A stretch of 64,000 nt of DNA from Pilosibacter fragilis (GTDB taxonomy: Bacteria > Bacillota > Clostridia > Lachnospirales > Lachnospiraceae), in NCBI RefSeq assembly GCF_032490495.1, contig NZ_JAVYJB010000008.1, positions 62,001-126,000 of the forward strand, written 5' to 3'. The position numbers and the translations under genes were made by a program. Positions within the stretch are counted from its first letter, which is position 1; each line of letters begins with the position of its first letter. The notes under the pieces are model-generated. The model saw only the letters and a program-made list of their open reading frames with translations, made no database searches and was not told the origin of the DNA. Below, in pieces: positions 23,063 through 31,502 of the stretch.

Positions 23063-23161
23063 ATGGCTGCATTCAGAGTTGAAAAAACGAAAGACTTTAC
23101 CTCATGTGCAACCATCACCTGCGGAATATGCATCCTATGCTATATCGCGCTCTCCGAATAA
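23063..23161 (+). pseudogene. Frameshifted start of an element replication-initiator-like gene
   Basis: After a strong GGAAAGGAGG, ATG 23063 opens MAAFRVEKTKDFT, the characteristic N-terminus of helix-turn-helix replication initiators of Firmicutes mobile elements. In frame it stops after 32 residues; shifting by one base continues as LMCNHHLRNMHPMLYRALRI, matching the VMSNHHLRN that follows in those proteins. Nothing beyond about 23160 is recognisable. So a single-base frameshift plus truncation left a stub of a lost mobile element. Confidence 0.55.
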
Positions 23162-23207
23162 ACATCAAGATTTTGAAAATAATAAAGTGAAAATTCCGAT
23201 GTTTGTA

Positions 23208-23247
23208 TTGAAAGCATGTCACGAATAGTATATAATATTCGTGACAT
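23208..23247 (+). promoter_or_regulatory. Promoter with perfect 12-bp inverted repeat, AbiE pair 2
   Basis: TTGAAA (23208-23213), 17-bp spacer, TATAAT (23231-23236). ATGTCACGAATA (23216-23227) and TATTCGTGACAT (23236-23247) are perfect inverted repeats straddling the -10. This is a textbook operator position for autorepression by the AbiEi antitoxin encoded 20 bp downstream. Confidence 0.85.
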
Positions 23248-23267
23248 CATGAAAGGAGGGCACAGCT

Positions 23268-23882
23268 GTGGACAATGGATATATGCAGGAAATACGAGCG
23301 CGAATTCTTGCTGCTGAGGATGGTGCAGTTTTTGTTGCTCCTGATTTTGCAGATATTGCGGACACCGCAACAATTCGCCAAGGATTGAAGCGGCTTTACC
23401 AATCTGGCATTATCCGCAGAATTATCAGAGGCATTTACGAAAAGCCAAAGTACAGCAAACTGCTTGATGAATATGTAGCGGCCGACCCGGATGCAGTTGC
23501 CAAAGCATTGGCACGGTGTTACCACTGGACCATTGCCCCATGTGGAAATACGGCCCTGAACCTGTTGGGTCTCTCTACACAGGTAACAGCGGTCTGGTCC
23601 TACATCAGCGACGGTCCGTATAAGACCTATGAGTGGAATTCCACCAAGCTGGAATTTAAGCATAGGACCAACAAGGAAATCACGGGTCTGTCTTACATGA
23701 CGAGTTTGGTGATCCAGGCGCTGAAAACTCTGGGAAGGACCAACGTGACGCCGGAGATCATACAGACGCTTTCTGAAAAGCTGTCCGAGGCTGAAAAGCA
23801 AGCCTGTCTGAAAGAGGCAACGGAATCCACGGATTGGGTTTATGATACGATACGAAAAATGTGTGGAGGTGACACACAATGA
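23268..23882 (+). CDS. AbiEi-type antitoxin (DUF6088)
   Basis: 204 residues from GTG 23268 with AAAGGAGGG at good distance. The N-terminal winged helix is evident: VFVAPDFADIADTATIRQGLKRLYQSGIIRRIIRGIYEKP. The remainder (NTALNLLGLSTQVTAVWSYISDG) matches the C-terminal antitoxin domain of AbiEi/DUF6088 proteins. Its stop overlaps the toxin start by 4 bp (ATGA). Antitoxins of this class both repress their promoter, here bearing a perfect palindrome, and counter the nucleotidyltransferase. Confidence 0.9.
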   Translation: MDNGYMQEIRARILAAEDGAVFVAPDFADIADTATIRQGLKRLYQSGIIRRIIRGIYEKPKYSKLLDEYVAADPDAVAKALARCYHWTIAPCGNTALNLLGLSTQVTAVWSYISDGPYKTYEWNSTKLEFKHRTNKEITGLSYMTSLVIQALKTLGRTNVTPEIIQTLSEKLSEAEKQACLKEATESTDWVYDTIRKMCGGDTQ

Positions 23883-24877
23883 GGAATGTAGCACGATTGC
23901 CGGAAAGCGACCGGCGCGAACTGTTCCGAAATACAGCCGATAAGATGGGTTTGAATGATGCCATCGTAGAGAAAGATTTTTGGGTATGCTTTACGCTGGA
24001 TTATCTGTTCCACCGCTGCCCGTGGAAAGAGACTATTACCTTCAAAGGCGGCACCAGTCTTTCCAAGGCATTCAATCTGATCAGCCGCTTTTCCGAAGAT
24101 ATTGATCTGATTCTGGATTGGCGGGTGCTGGGATACGGTAAGGACGAGCCATGGGAAAAACGTTCCAACACCAAACAGGATACGTTCAACAAAGAAGCCA
24201 ATGCTCGGGCAGAGGTTTTTCTTGCGGAGCAGTTTTGTCCCACCATTCAGGCAGAACTTTCTCAGGAGCTTGGCTGTGAGGCGAATATTTACATAGACGA
24301 AAAGGACAAACAGACAGTTACCTTTGCCTATCCGCACCTGTTTACAAATCCCGCTACCTTGCAGGTTATTCGTTTGGAGATCGGTGCGCTGGCCGCTTGG
24401 ACGCCCGCAAAAATCGCTCGGATCGAGCCCTATGCCGCAATCTATTATCCGAAAGTCTTTGCACAAAAGGATACGGCTATTCTGACCGTTGCGCCGGAGC
24501 GGACTTTCTGGGAGAAGGCAACGATTCTGCACCATGAAGCCAACAGACCCGAGAGTTCGGAAATGCCGCAGCGTTATTCCCGGCACTACTATGATCTGTA
24601 CCGTATGTCCATGACACCTGTGAAAGAAGCTGCCTTTGCCCGGGTGGAATTGCTAAAGACAGTGGTGGACTTCAAGATGAAGTTTTATCCGAGAGCCTGG
24701 GCAAAGTATCAGGAAGCTATTCCCGGCACCTTGAAGCTTGTTCCCCCGGAGTATCGCTTTGCAGCATTGGCCGCAGATTACGAAGCAATGAAGGATATGC
24801 TCTATGGTGATGTGCCGACCTTTGAGACTGTCATGAGCGCAGTCAGCGAATTAGAAAAAGAAATCAACGCACTGTAA
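23879..24877 (+). CDS. AbiEii-type nucleotidyltransferase toxin
   Basis: 332 residues. The motifs TFKGGTSLSKAF and FSEDIDLIL are the GGxS and DxD elements of the AbiEii (DUF1814) fold; VIRLEIGALAAW, VFAQKDTAILTVAPERTFWEKATILHHEA and RHYYDLYRM are further conserved blocks. Such toxins modify tRNA acceptor ends or otherwise halt growth and serve in phage abortive infection and element maintenance. Translationally coupled to its antitoxin. Sequence divergence from the toxin at 3400 is large. Confidence 0.9.
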   Translation: MRNVARLPESDRRELFRNTADKMGLNDAIVEKDFWVCFTLDYLFHRCPWKETITFKGGTSLSKAFNLISRFSEDIDLILDWRVLGYGKDEPWEKRSNTKQDTFNKEANARAEVFLAEQFCPTIQAELSQELGCEANIYIDEKDKQTVTFAYPHLFTNPATLQVIRLEIGALAAWTPAKIARIEPYAAIYYPKVFAQKDTAILTVAPERTFWEKATILHHEANRPESSEMPQRYSRHYYDLYRMSMTPVKEAAFARVELLKTVVDFKMKFYPRAWAKYQEAIPGTLKLVPPEYRFAALAADYEAMKDMLYGDVPTFETVMSAVSELEKEINAL

Positions 24878-24891
24878 CAACCTAATATTAT

Positions 24892-24945
24892 AAAGCCACC
24901 GGCTAAGCCGATGGTCTTGACTCGTGAGCCCGGCAGGTAGAAGAA
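24892..24945 (+). other. Possible right-end relic of an IS200/IS605-group element
   Basis: CCACCGGCT and AAGCCGATGG form a hairpin inside AAGCCACCGGCT, a sequence resembling the right-end hairpins of IS200/IS605-group elements in clostridia. No transposase or tnpB frame adjoins it. Weakly supported; a simple terminator for the toxin gene is the alternative. Confidence 0.25.
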
Positions 24946-24965
24946 ACGTTGTCACTGATAAGGAT

Positions 24966-24995
24966 TTGACCAGAGACGGTAAAAGGAAGTATAAT
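24966..24995 (+). promoter_or_regulatory. Promoter of TraX-like gene
   Basis: TTGACC (24966-24971), 18-bp spacer, TATAAT (24990-24995), 31 bp before the start codon. Confidence 0.7.
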
Positions 24996-25026
24996 TGGAC
25001 TGAGAGAAAACAACAGGAGTGACAAT

Positions 25027-25797
25027 ATGGTAAAAAATCAAGTACATTCATCTCAGTCAGGAACCTTTGACATCAGTGCGGCAATGCTTCATATCATCGC
25101 CATGACATTTATGCTGATGGATCATCTCTGGGCTACGCTCCTTCCGGCTCAGGACTGGCTGACCTGCGTAGGAAGGCTCGCGTTTCCCATCTTTGCATTT
25201 ATGGCAGTGGAAGGATATTTTCACACGCACAGCTTTAAAAAGTACATTCTCCGGCTGCTGCTGTTTGCAGTGCTGTCGGAGATACCCTTTGATCTGATGT
25301 ATGGCGGAATCTGGTTTTATCCGTTTCATCAGAATGTGATCTGGACGCTGTTGATAGGACTCTCCGGAATCCATTTGATGGAAAAAGTCCGAAAAAAACA
25401 AAAGCCGTGGATCTTACTGCCGACGGCGGTTCTGGTCGTGCTGGTTGGAAGTGCACTTGGGACGGTAGGAATGGCAGATTACTATGGTGCCGGTGTATTG
25501 ACACTGTTTATTTTTTACTTTTTCCGGGGAAGAAAATGGTGGTGTTTTTCCGGACAGCTTCTGGCGCTTTATTGGGTCAACGTAGAGCTGCTGGGAGGTC
25601 TGATGTACCCCATCCGGCTTTTTGGGATGGACTTTGAACTCTGCCAGCAGGGACTTGCATTGCTTTCACTGCTTCTGATCTGGTTGTATCGTGGACGGCA
25701 GGGCTGCCATACGAAAGTCTTCCAGTATAGCTGTTATGCGTTTTATCCGGTCCATATGCTGATTCTTGCATTGGTGCTGAATTATGTAAATCGATAA
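25027..25797 (+). CDS. TraX-family membrane protein
   Basis: 256 residues with about eight membrane segments. The family pattern is clear: ISAAMLHIIAMTFMLMDHL at the N-terminus, GRLAFPIFAFMAVEGYFHT, RLLLFAVLSEIPFDLM, and a C-terminal YAFYPVHMLILALV. TraX proteins were first seen as pilin N-acetylases in conjugative plasmids, but chromosomal Firmicutes copies are common and their substrate is unknown. GGAG lies 9 nt before ATG 25027. It stands alone with its own promoter and terminator, at the border between the accessory region and core genes. Confidence 0.85.
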   Translation: MVKNQVHSSQSGTFDISAAMLHIIAMTFMLMDHLWATLLPAQDWLTCVGRLAFPIFAFMAVEGYFHTHSFKKYILRLLLFAVLSEIPFDLMYGGIWFYPFHQNVIWTLLIGLSGIHLMEKVRKKQKPWILLPTAVLVVLVGSALGTVGMADYYGAGVLTLFIFYFFRGRKWWCFSGQLLALYWVNVELLGGLMYPIRLFGMDFELCQQGLALLSLLLIWLYRGRQGCHTKVFQYSCYAFYPVHMLILALVLNYVNR

Positions 25798-25810
25798 TGA
25801 TAAGAACTGC

Positions 25811-25845
25811 GGCTGCAGGGAATACGACCCTGCAGCCATTTGAAA
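25811..25845 (+). terminator. Terminator between convergent genes
   Basis: GGCTGCAGGG (25811-25820) pairs perfectly with CCCTGCAGCC (25828-25837), loop AATACGA. It serves the TraX-like gene and could act on the opposite strand for the peptidase. Confidence 0.7.
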
Positions 25846-25886
25846 TCTTGTGGCACATATAAAAAAGAGCGGTAGGATCGTTTCCT

Positions 25887-27815
25887 TTATTTTAAATATT
25901 CATCCATCCAGTTAATGATCTCCGTCATCCGGTCGATCCTGTTCTCCGGCTTTCCGCCTCTGGACAGCTCATGGTTTTCTCCATGGAACAGGCAAAGCTT
26001 CGACGGGCAGCCGTTCCGCTTGATGGCGCTGAACATGGCGAGTCCTTCTGCCATATAGCAGCGGTAGTCCTCATCAGAGTGGATAAAGAGTGTCGGTGTC
26101 TTGCAGTTCGGCGCAAACTGGAGCGGAGACTGCTTCCAGAGAAGCTCCACATCGGTCCTCGTGTTGGTTCCCTGGTTGTTTAAGATGAAGGTGTGTCCGA
26201 TATCGGAGTTGTGCTCAAAGGATACCCAGTTAGAGATGGAACGCTGGGAAGCGGCGGCATGGAAACGGTCTGTGTGTCCGATGATCCAGTTTGTCATGAA
26301 TCCGCCGTAGGAGCCGCCTGCGACACCGAGATGTTCCGGATCGATCATCGGGTACCGCCTCAGAACTTCATCCGTGAAATCCATCAGGTTCTGATAGTCC
26401 ACAGTTCCGTAGATTCCGTTGATATTTCCAAAATCCGTGCCCCGTCCGTCAGATCCTCTCGGATTGCAGAAGAACACGAAATATCCGCGGTTTGCCCACA
26501 TCTGCATCTCATGATAGTAGACGTCTGAATAAACGGTTCTCGGACCGCCGTGGATAGTTAAGATGCCGGGATAGGACTTTCCTTCCTCGAAACCTGCTGG
26601 TTTTAAGACCCATCCGTGGATCTCGTAGCCGTCGCTGGCGGTGAAAGAGAACGCCTCCGGTGTCTGTACATCATATTCGTCGGTGAGCCAGTCATTCATG
26701 TGGGTCACCTGCTCGCCGTCTACAAAGAGTTCCGCAATGTGGAGTCCATGGAATTCCATGGAGGCGATGTGTCCGCCCGCAACATCGAAGCTGTCGCAGG
26801 AGCTTCCTGCCGTCAGCGGCCCGGAGACGGTGCCGCCCCGGGAGATCTTATAGAGATGGGAAAAATCTCCCACGGTGGAAATATAGTAAAATTCCCCGCC
26901 CACAGCCTTAAATGTCTGTCCTGCGCCGAATCTGGAATCGGAGCCCACGGAGGAGCCGCCGATGGAAGATTCATAAGGATGGATCAGCTTCATGGATCCG
27001 TCCGCGAGATCCATATGGTAGAAGTCACAGTATTTCGTCGTATCCTTATAGGAGTCATCCGTTGCCGCAATGAGTGCAGTCTTTTCGTCTAAGAGGGAGA
27101 CAACTCCGGTGCGCATGGAATCCGGCGCGATCAAGGTTTTTGTCTCTCCGGTGGAGAGGTTATAAAGATAAACGCCCGGACGAATCCCCATGACACTCTG
27201 TTTCCACGGATATGCCTTGTAGAGCAGGAGGTTTCCAAGGACAGAATACTGGGAGCAGTCAGTCCATTCGTCCGCCACGTAAGTGAGTTTACCGGATCCC
27301 ATATCATAGATGGCGTAACGGTTCCTCTTCGCGTTCGTGTATCCCTGACCATTGCCCCAGAACGGAAGCTCGTCGAAGACCTCGTAAGATTTCTTTCTCG
27401 TATCTCTGTAATTATCATGACGGATCGTCAGAAGGTAACGTCCATCCGGGAGAAGGCGGATCCCTGTGACAGTAGCCGGAATGGACGTGATGCACTGGGC
27501 CTCTCCGCCGGACGGAGAGATCTCATAGAGGAAAGAAGTTCCGTTCTCCTTTTCTTTTTTTAAGGCGGCAGTCCGGGCTGCGGTAAAGATCAGGGTATTC
27601 TCCGCGGTCCAGCTCCAGGTCTTCGCGTCACCGCTGCAGGTGACACGGGAGACAGTCTTCTTCCCGAGATCATACAGGTACAGGTCAGACAGATAGCCAT
27701 TGGTCTCCCGGTCCGGTACGGATACCGTGAAGGCGATCTTCGTTCCATCGGGTGAGAAATGTGGGTTGCTCAAAAAACGGAACTTCAGGAATGTGTCGAT
27801 CTCAATCTTCTTCAT
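25887..27815 (-). CDS. S9-family serine peptidase (acylaminoacyl-peptidase-like)
   Basis: 642 residues from ATG 27815 (GGAGG 8 nt upstream; longer starts at 27830 and 27821 are too close to or before it). The N-terminal part is a seven-bladed propeller (NPHFSPDGTKIAFTV, VTGIRLLPDGRYLLTIRHD). The alpha/beta-hydrolase domain occupies about residues 390-642: HGGPRTVY, nucleophile in AGGSYGGFMTNW, Asp in HSDEDYRC, His in HGENHELSRGG. Cytoplasmic oligopeptide hydrolase, no signal peptide. Stand-alone, convergent with the TraX-like gene. Confidence 0.9.
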   Translation of the reverse strand: MKKIEIDTFLKFRFLSNPHFSPDGTKIAFTVSVPDRETNGYLSDLYLYDLGKKTVSRVTCSGDAKTWSWTAENTLIFTAARTAALKKEKENGTSFLYEISPSGGEAQCITSIPATVTGIRLLPDGRYLLTIRHDNYRDTRKKSYEVFDELPFWGNGQGYTNAKRNRYAIYDMGSGKLTYVADEWTDCSQYSVLGNLLLYKAYPWKQSVMGIRPGVYLYNLSTGETKTLIAPDSMRTGVVSLLDEKTALIAATDDSYKDTTKYCDFYHMDLADGSMKLIHPYESSIGGSSVGSDSRFGAGQTFKAVGGEFYYISTVGDFSHLYKISRGGTVSGPLTAGSSCDSFDVAGGHIASMEFHGLHIAELFVDGEQVTHMNDWLTDEYDVQTPEAFSFTASDGYEIHGWVLKPAGFEEGKSYPGILTIHGGPRTVYSDVYYHEMQMWANRGYFVFFCNPRGSDGRGTDFGNINGIYGTVDYQNLMDFTDEVLRRYPMIDPEHLGVAGGSYGGFMTNWIIGHTDRFHAAASQRSISNWVSFEHNSDIGHTFILNNQGTNTRTDVELLWKQSPLQFAPNCKTPTLFIHSDEDYRCYMAEGLAMFSAIKRNGCPSKLCLFHGENHELSRGGKPENRIDRMTEIINWMDEYLK

Positions 27816-27838
27816 CGTCATGTCCTCCATAATTAGTA

Positions 27839-27880
27839 TTTTGTAACAGGAAATCCGAGGAATTCCCTATTATACAAACA
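27839..27880. repeat. Dispersed palindromic repeat, copy a
   Basis: Core GTAACAGGAAATCCGAGGAATTCCC, degenerate on one arm, upstream of the peptidase gene. Shares its core with copies at 36958, 46529 and 62762. From 27881 to 28067 no gene is seen; GGCACTAATGTGCC (27881-27894) is a small dyad. Confidence 0.7.
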
Positions 27881-28067
27881 GGCACTAATGTGCCAATGAT
27901 GCGCACTTGCGCAAAAATGCAGGTCAGATGCATCCATCCACAGAATCTGCCGGGCTGACCCCGGAAGATCATAGGCCGGAAGGCACTGGATCGCTATGAA
28001 ATGAGTATAAATACTCAGAGTGGAATGTGTCAAGGAAAAGTGGAGCAGGGGTATCCGGAAAAAGCGC

Positions 28068-28096
28068 TTGCCATATCAGAAAAATGATGTTAGAAT
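28068..28096 (+). promoter_or_regulatory. Promoter upstream of yebC
   Basis: TTGCCA (28068-28073), 17-bp spacer, TAGAAT (28091-28096). A TATAAT at 28110-28115 is an alternative -10 without a good -35. Confidence 0.5.
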
Positions 28097-28192
28097 ATTT
28101 TAGACTATGTATAATGCGCACGAAAAGATCCTTGGGACTGGTGCACGAGAGATAAAAAAGAGCGAGATGCGAAGAGAAAGGAAGCTGAACCG

Positions 28193-28921
28193 ATGTCAGG
28201 ACATAATAAATTTTCCAACATCAAACATAAGAAAGAGAAAAATGACGCAGCAAAGGGTAAGATCTTTACCGTAATCGGAAGAGAGATTGCTGTCGCAGTT
28301 AAAGAGGGCGGCGCTGATCCGGCTAACAACAGCAAGCTGCGTGATGTGATTGCAAAAGCGAAAGCAAACAACATGCCGAACGATACCATCGACCGCGGTA
28401 TCAAGAAAGCAGCCGGTGACTTAAACTCCGTAAACTACGAAAACTTAACATATGAGGGATACGGTCCGAGCGGTGTTGCGATCATCGTTGACACACTGAC
28501 TGACAACAAGAACCGTACCGCAGCAAACGTAAGAAGCGCCTTCACAAAGGGCGGCGGAAACGTAGGCGCACAGGGAAGCGTTTCCTTCATGTTCGACCGC
28601 AAGGGCCAGATCGTGATCGACAAAGAAGAGTGTGATATGGATGCCGACGAACTCATGATGGCTGCACTCGATGCAGGCGCTGAGGATTTCTCCGAGGAGG
28701 AGGACAGCTACGAGGTTATCACAGATCCGGACAACTTCAGTGCAGTCCGCGAGGCTCTCGAGAAAGCCGGAATCCCGATGGTAGAGGCTGATATTACTAT
28801 GATCCCGCAGAACTGGGTAGAACTTACTGACGAGGAAGCGATCAAGAAGATGCAGAGAATCCTTGATCTCCTTGACGAGGATGATGACGTACAGGCTGTA
28901 TACCACAACTGGGATGAATAA
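28193..28921 (+). CDS. yebC: YebC/PmpR-family DNA/ribosome-associated regulator
   Basis: 242 residues, normal full length for the family. Begins MSGHNKFSNIKHKKEKNDA, the family's SGHSKWxxIKHKK block, followed by GREIAVAVKEGG, NNMPNDTIDRGIKKA, YEGYGPSGVAIIVDTLTDN and KGGGNVGAQGSVSFMF. YebC-type proteins are either transcription regulators or, as shown for some, help ribosomes translate proline stretches. Single gene with its own promoter and a hairpin terminator. Confidence 0.95.
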   Translation: MSGHNKFSNIKHKKEKNDAAKGKIFTVIGREIAVAVKEGGADPANNSKLRDVIAKAKANNMPNDTIDRGIKKAAGDLNSVNYENLTYEGYGPSGVAIIVDTLTDNKNRTAANVRSAFTKGGGNVGAQGSVSFMFDRKGQIVIDKEECDMDADELMMAALDAGAEDFSEEEDSYEVITDPDNFSAVREALEKAGIPMVEADITMIPQNWVELTDEEAIKKMQRILDLLDEDDDVQAVYHNWDE

Positions 28922-28945
28922 AAAATCGTGATTGTGTATGTTGTG

Positions 28946-28987
28946 ATCCCCTTTCACCAGAATTGTACTGATGAGAGGGGATTTCTT
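28946..28987 (+). terminator. Terminator of yebC
   Basis: ATCCCCTTTCA (28946-28956) pairs with TGAGAGGGGAT (28972-28982, one wobble), followed by TTCTTC. Confidence 0.65.
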
Positions 28988-29047
28988 CATGTAACAGGAA
29001 AATCGGAGAGCGTGGAACTCTCCGGAGACAGGAGGGAGGAGTCCGTT

Positions 29048-30673
29048 ATGACGGATATGAAGAAAAATATAAAAAGGACAGCAGTGCTTTCTGTGGTGCT
29101 GGTCCTGATGTTCGCGATAACCGTATTTGGCGCGGAGCAGACAGAAGAGTATGTGCCGGCGGTCTATGCGACGTTCTGGGCGCTCGTTCCGCCGGTCGTG
29201 GCGATCGGGCTGGCACTTATCACAAAAGAGGTGTACAGTTCCCTGTTCATCGGTGTTCTTATGGGTGGAATCCTGTATTCCGGTTTCAGCTTTGAGGGAA
29301 CGATCACCCATATTTTTGAGGACGGAATGATAAACGTTCTCTCTGACAGCTACAATGTGGGAATCCTGATCTTCCTTGTGATCCTTGGCACGATGGTGTG
29401 CCTGATGAACCGGGCCGGCGGGTCGGCAGCATTCGGCCAGTTTGCGGCGGATCATATTAAGGGACGCGTGGGTGCGGAGCTTGCGACGATCCTGCTGGGC
29501 TGTCTGATCTTTATCGATGATTATTTTAACTGCCTGACCGTGGGAAGCGTGATGCGCCCTGTGACAGACAAATTTAAAGTCTCAAGAGCAAAGCTCGCGT
29601 ACCTGATTGACGCGACGGCAGCTCCGATCTGCATTATCGCACCGATCTCTTCCTGGGCGGCCGCGGTTACCGGATTTGTTGAGGGCGAGGACGGATTTTC
29701 TATCTTCGTGCGGGCGATCCCATACAACTTTTACGCGATCTTGACGATCGTGATGATGATCGGAATGGTACTTTTACGGACAGAATTCGGTTCTATGAAA
29801 TTTCATGAGAAGAATGCGCTCAAGGGGGACCTTTATACCACGCCGGGACGTCCGTATGACACGGAGAAACAGCCGGAGGTCTCTGTCAGGGGAACCGTTC
29901 TGGATCTTCTGATCCCGATCATATCCCTGATCATTTGCTGCATGGTCGGCATGCTCTATACGGGGGGATTTTTCTCAGGAGAGGATTTTGTGACAGCCTT
30001 CTCCCAGAGTGACGCGTCCCTGGGACTTACGATGGGAAGCTTTTTCGGACTTTTGATCACCATCGGTCTTTATCAGGTGCGCCGGGTCCTGAAATTCTCT
30101 GAGTGCATGGCCTGCATTCCGGAAGGTTTTAAGTCCATGGTCCCGGCGATCATGATCCTGTCCTTCGCGTGGACACTGAAGGCGATGACGGACAGCCTCG
30201 GCGCAGATGTCTATGTGGCGACTGTGGTTGCGTCCAGCGCCCGTTCCTTCTTAAATTTCCTTCCGGCGATCATCTTCGTTGTGGGCTGCTTCCTGGCTTT
30301 TGCGACGGGAACATCCTGGGGAACCTTCGGGATCCTGATCCCGATCGTTGTTGCTGTGTTTGAAAACAGCAACCCGGATCTTATGATCATCTCCATCTCT
30401 GCCTGCATGGCAGGAGCTGTCTGCGGTGACCACTGTTCTCCAATCTCCGACACGACGATCATGGCATCCGCCGGAGCCCAGTGTGAACATGTAAACCATG
30501 TGACGACCCAGCTTCCGTATGCGGTCACGGCGGCGGTTGTGTCCTTCGTCTCCTACATTATCGCGGGCTTCGTACAGTCCGCATGGATTGCCCTGCCGAT
30601 CGCCATTGCGCTTATGGTGGCCACAATGTTTGTGATCCGCGCGGTGAATGGAGTGCTGAAGGAAGAAGCGTGA
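29048..30673 (+). CDS. nhaC: NhaC-family Na+/H+ antiporter
   Basis: 541 residues from ATG 29048 preceded by GGAGG; a longer frame from 28928 runs through the yebC terminator and is unlikely. It starts with a signal-anchor-like helix and has about twelve membrane segments. Family blocks: ATFWALVPPVVAIGLAL, LMGGILYSG, FIDDYFNCLTVGSVMRPVTD (the charged intramembrane region), TGTSWGTFGILIPI, and CGDHCSPISDTTIMASAGA. Exchanges sodium for protons or, in related members, dicarboxylates or amino acids; the true substrate cannot be fixed from sequence. Ends in an intrinsic terminator. Confidence 0.85.
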   Translation: MTDMKKNIKRTAVLSVVLVLMFAITVFGAEQTEEYVPAVYATFWALVPPVVAIGLALITKEVYSSLFIGVLMGGILYSGFSFEGTITHIFEDGMINVLSDSYNVGILIFLVILGTMVCLMNRAGGSAAFGQFAADHIKGRVGAELATILLGCLIFIDDYFNCLTVGSVMRPVTDKFKVSRAKLAYLIDATAAPICIIAPISSWAAAVTGFVEGEDGFSIFVRAIPYNFYAILTIVMMIGMVLLRTEFGSMKFHEKNALKGDLYTTPGRPYDTEKQPEVSVRGTVLDLLIPIISLIICCMVGMLYTGGFFSGEDFVTAFSQSDASLGLTMGSFFGLLITIGLYQVRRVLKFSECMACIPEGFKSMVPAIMILSFAWTLKAMTDSLGADVYVATVVASSARSFLNFLPAIIFVVGCFLAFATGTSWGTFGILIPIVVAVFENSNPDLMIISISACMAGAVCGDHCSPISDTTIMASAGAQCEHVNHVTTQLPYAVTAAVVSFVSYIIAGFVQSAWIALPIAIALMVATMFVIRAVNGVLKEEA

Positions 30674-30715
30674 GTTCCATACGGTCACTGAACGTGCCGG
30701 ATGGCTCCGGTTTTG

Positions 30716-30744
30716 AAAGGACCTGCGGAATCTGCGGGTCCTTT
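30716..30744 (+). terminator. Terminator of nhaC
   Basis: AAAGGACCTGCG and GCGGGTCCTTT form an 11-bp stem with a short loop, then TTCCTTTT. Confidence 0.75.
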
Positions 30745-30778
30745 TCCTTTTCTGTATGTTTCTGACGATATTTTCCGG

Positions 30779-30806
30779 TTGCTTTTTTTCCGGTTTCTGG
30801 TATAAT
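30779..30806 (+). promoter_or_regulatory. tRNA-Pro promoter
   Basis: TTGCTT (30779-30784), 16-bp spacer ending TGG, TATAAT (30801-30806); 12 bp to the tRNA. Confidence 0.7.
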
Positions 30807-30818
30807 AATTTCTGTTCC

Positions 30819-30892
30819 CGGGGTATGGCGTAGCTTGGTAGCGCGCTCGGCTGGGGGCCGAGAGGTCGCAGGTTCAAATCCTGTTGCCCCGA
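30819..30892 (+). tRNA. tRNA-Pro (anticodon GGG)
   Basis: Cloverleaf visible: acceptor CGGGGTA (30819-30825) with TGCCCCG (30885-30891) and discriminator A; anticodon stem CTCGG/CCGAG enclosing loop CTGGGGG with GGG; T-loop GGTTCAAATC. CCA is not encoded. Confidence 0.95.
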
Positions 30893-30902
30893 TTTTTGAT
30901 GA

Positions 30903-30940
30903 GCAGGAGCTGGAATGAACCAGCCCCTGCTTTTGCTTTA
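30903..30940 (+). terminator. Terminator of tRNA-Pro
   Basis: GCAGGAGCTGG (30903-30913) pairs with CCAGCCCCTGC (30920-30930), followed by TTTTGCTTT. Confidence 0.7.
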
Positions 30941-31051
30941 CCGGTACAGCCAAAAGTTGCAAACAGAAACGGGAATTGCTATAATGAGAACAGTATAATG
31001 CCCTGCGGTCCCAATCCGTCGGGGACGAGAAACGGAAAGGTCAGATCATAT

Positions 31052-31426
31052 ATGAAACCAATCATTCTTTTATACCATCTGCCGGAAGGCGAGAGACTTG
31101 CGAAGATCAAGAGGGCGCTGTTCCCGCTTGGAATGAAGCTGCGGGCTGTGAAAAAGGAAGAGTATCTGGAACCGGTGGGATATCTTGCCGGGGTGAAGGA
31201 ACTCGTGCCCTGTGGGAAGGTCTATACAGGAGATGACTTTGAAAAAGAGATGATGGTGATGGCGGGACTCACCTCAAAGCAGGTGGACACGGTGATCCTT
31301 GCGCTGAGAAAGACGGGGGCCGGACGGATCGACTACAAGGCAGTCCTTACGCCGACGAACCAGAGCTGGAACGCATTGACATTATACGGGGAGCTTGCGA
31401 AGGAACACGCGAAAATGAACCGGTAG
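31052..31426 (+). CDS. DUF3783-type protein
   Basis: 124 residues from ATG 31052; the frame is open to 30884 but the upstream part runs through the tRNA terminator. Begins MKPIILLYHLPEGERLAKIKR and has VPCGKVYTGDDFEKEMMVMAGL followed by FLxLRKxG-like VILALRKTGAGRIDYKAVLTP, the pattern of short clostridial DUF3783 proteins. Cytoplasmic, alpha/beta composition, function unknown. GGAAAGG upstream is a modest ribosome binding site. Confidence 0.7.
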   Translation: MKPIILLYHLPEGERLAKIKRALFPLGMKLRAVKKEEYLEPVGYLAGVKELVPCGKVYTGDDFEKEMMVMAGLTSKQVDTVILALRKTGAGRIDYKAVLTPTNQSWNALTLYGELAKEHAKMNR

Positions 31427-31502
31427 ATCACCGGAATCCGGAAAGGCTGACGATGAACCTGACTGTTTGACAGTCCATAAAATGGAATGGAGGGATCGGT
31501 CC

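Noticed and set aside
28928..29047. 40-residue N-terminal extension of NhaC
   Set aside because: Runs through the yebC terminator hairpin; ATG 29048 has a proper GGAGG and membrane-protein start.
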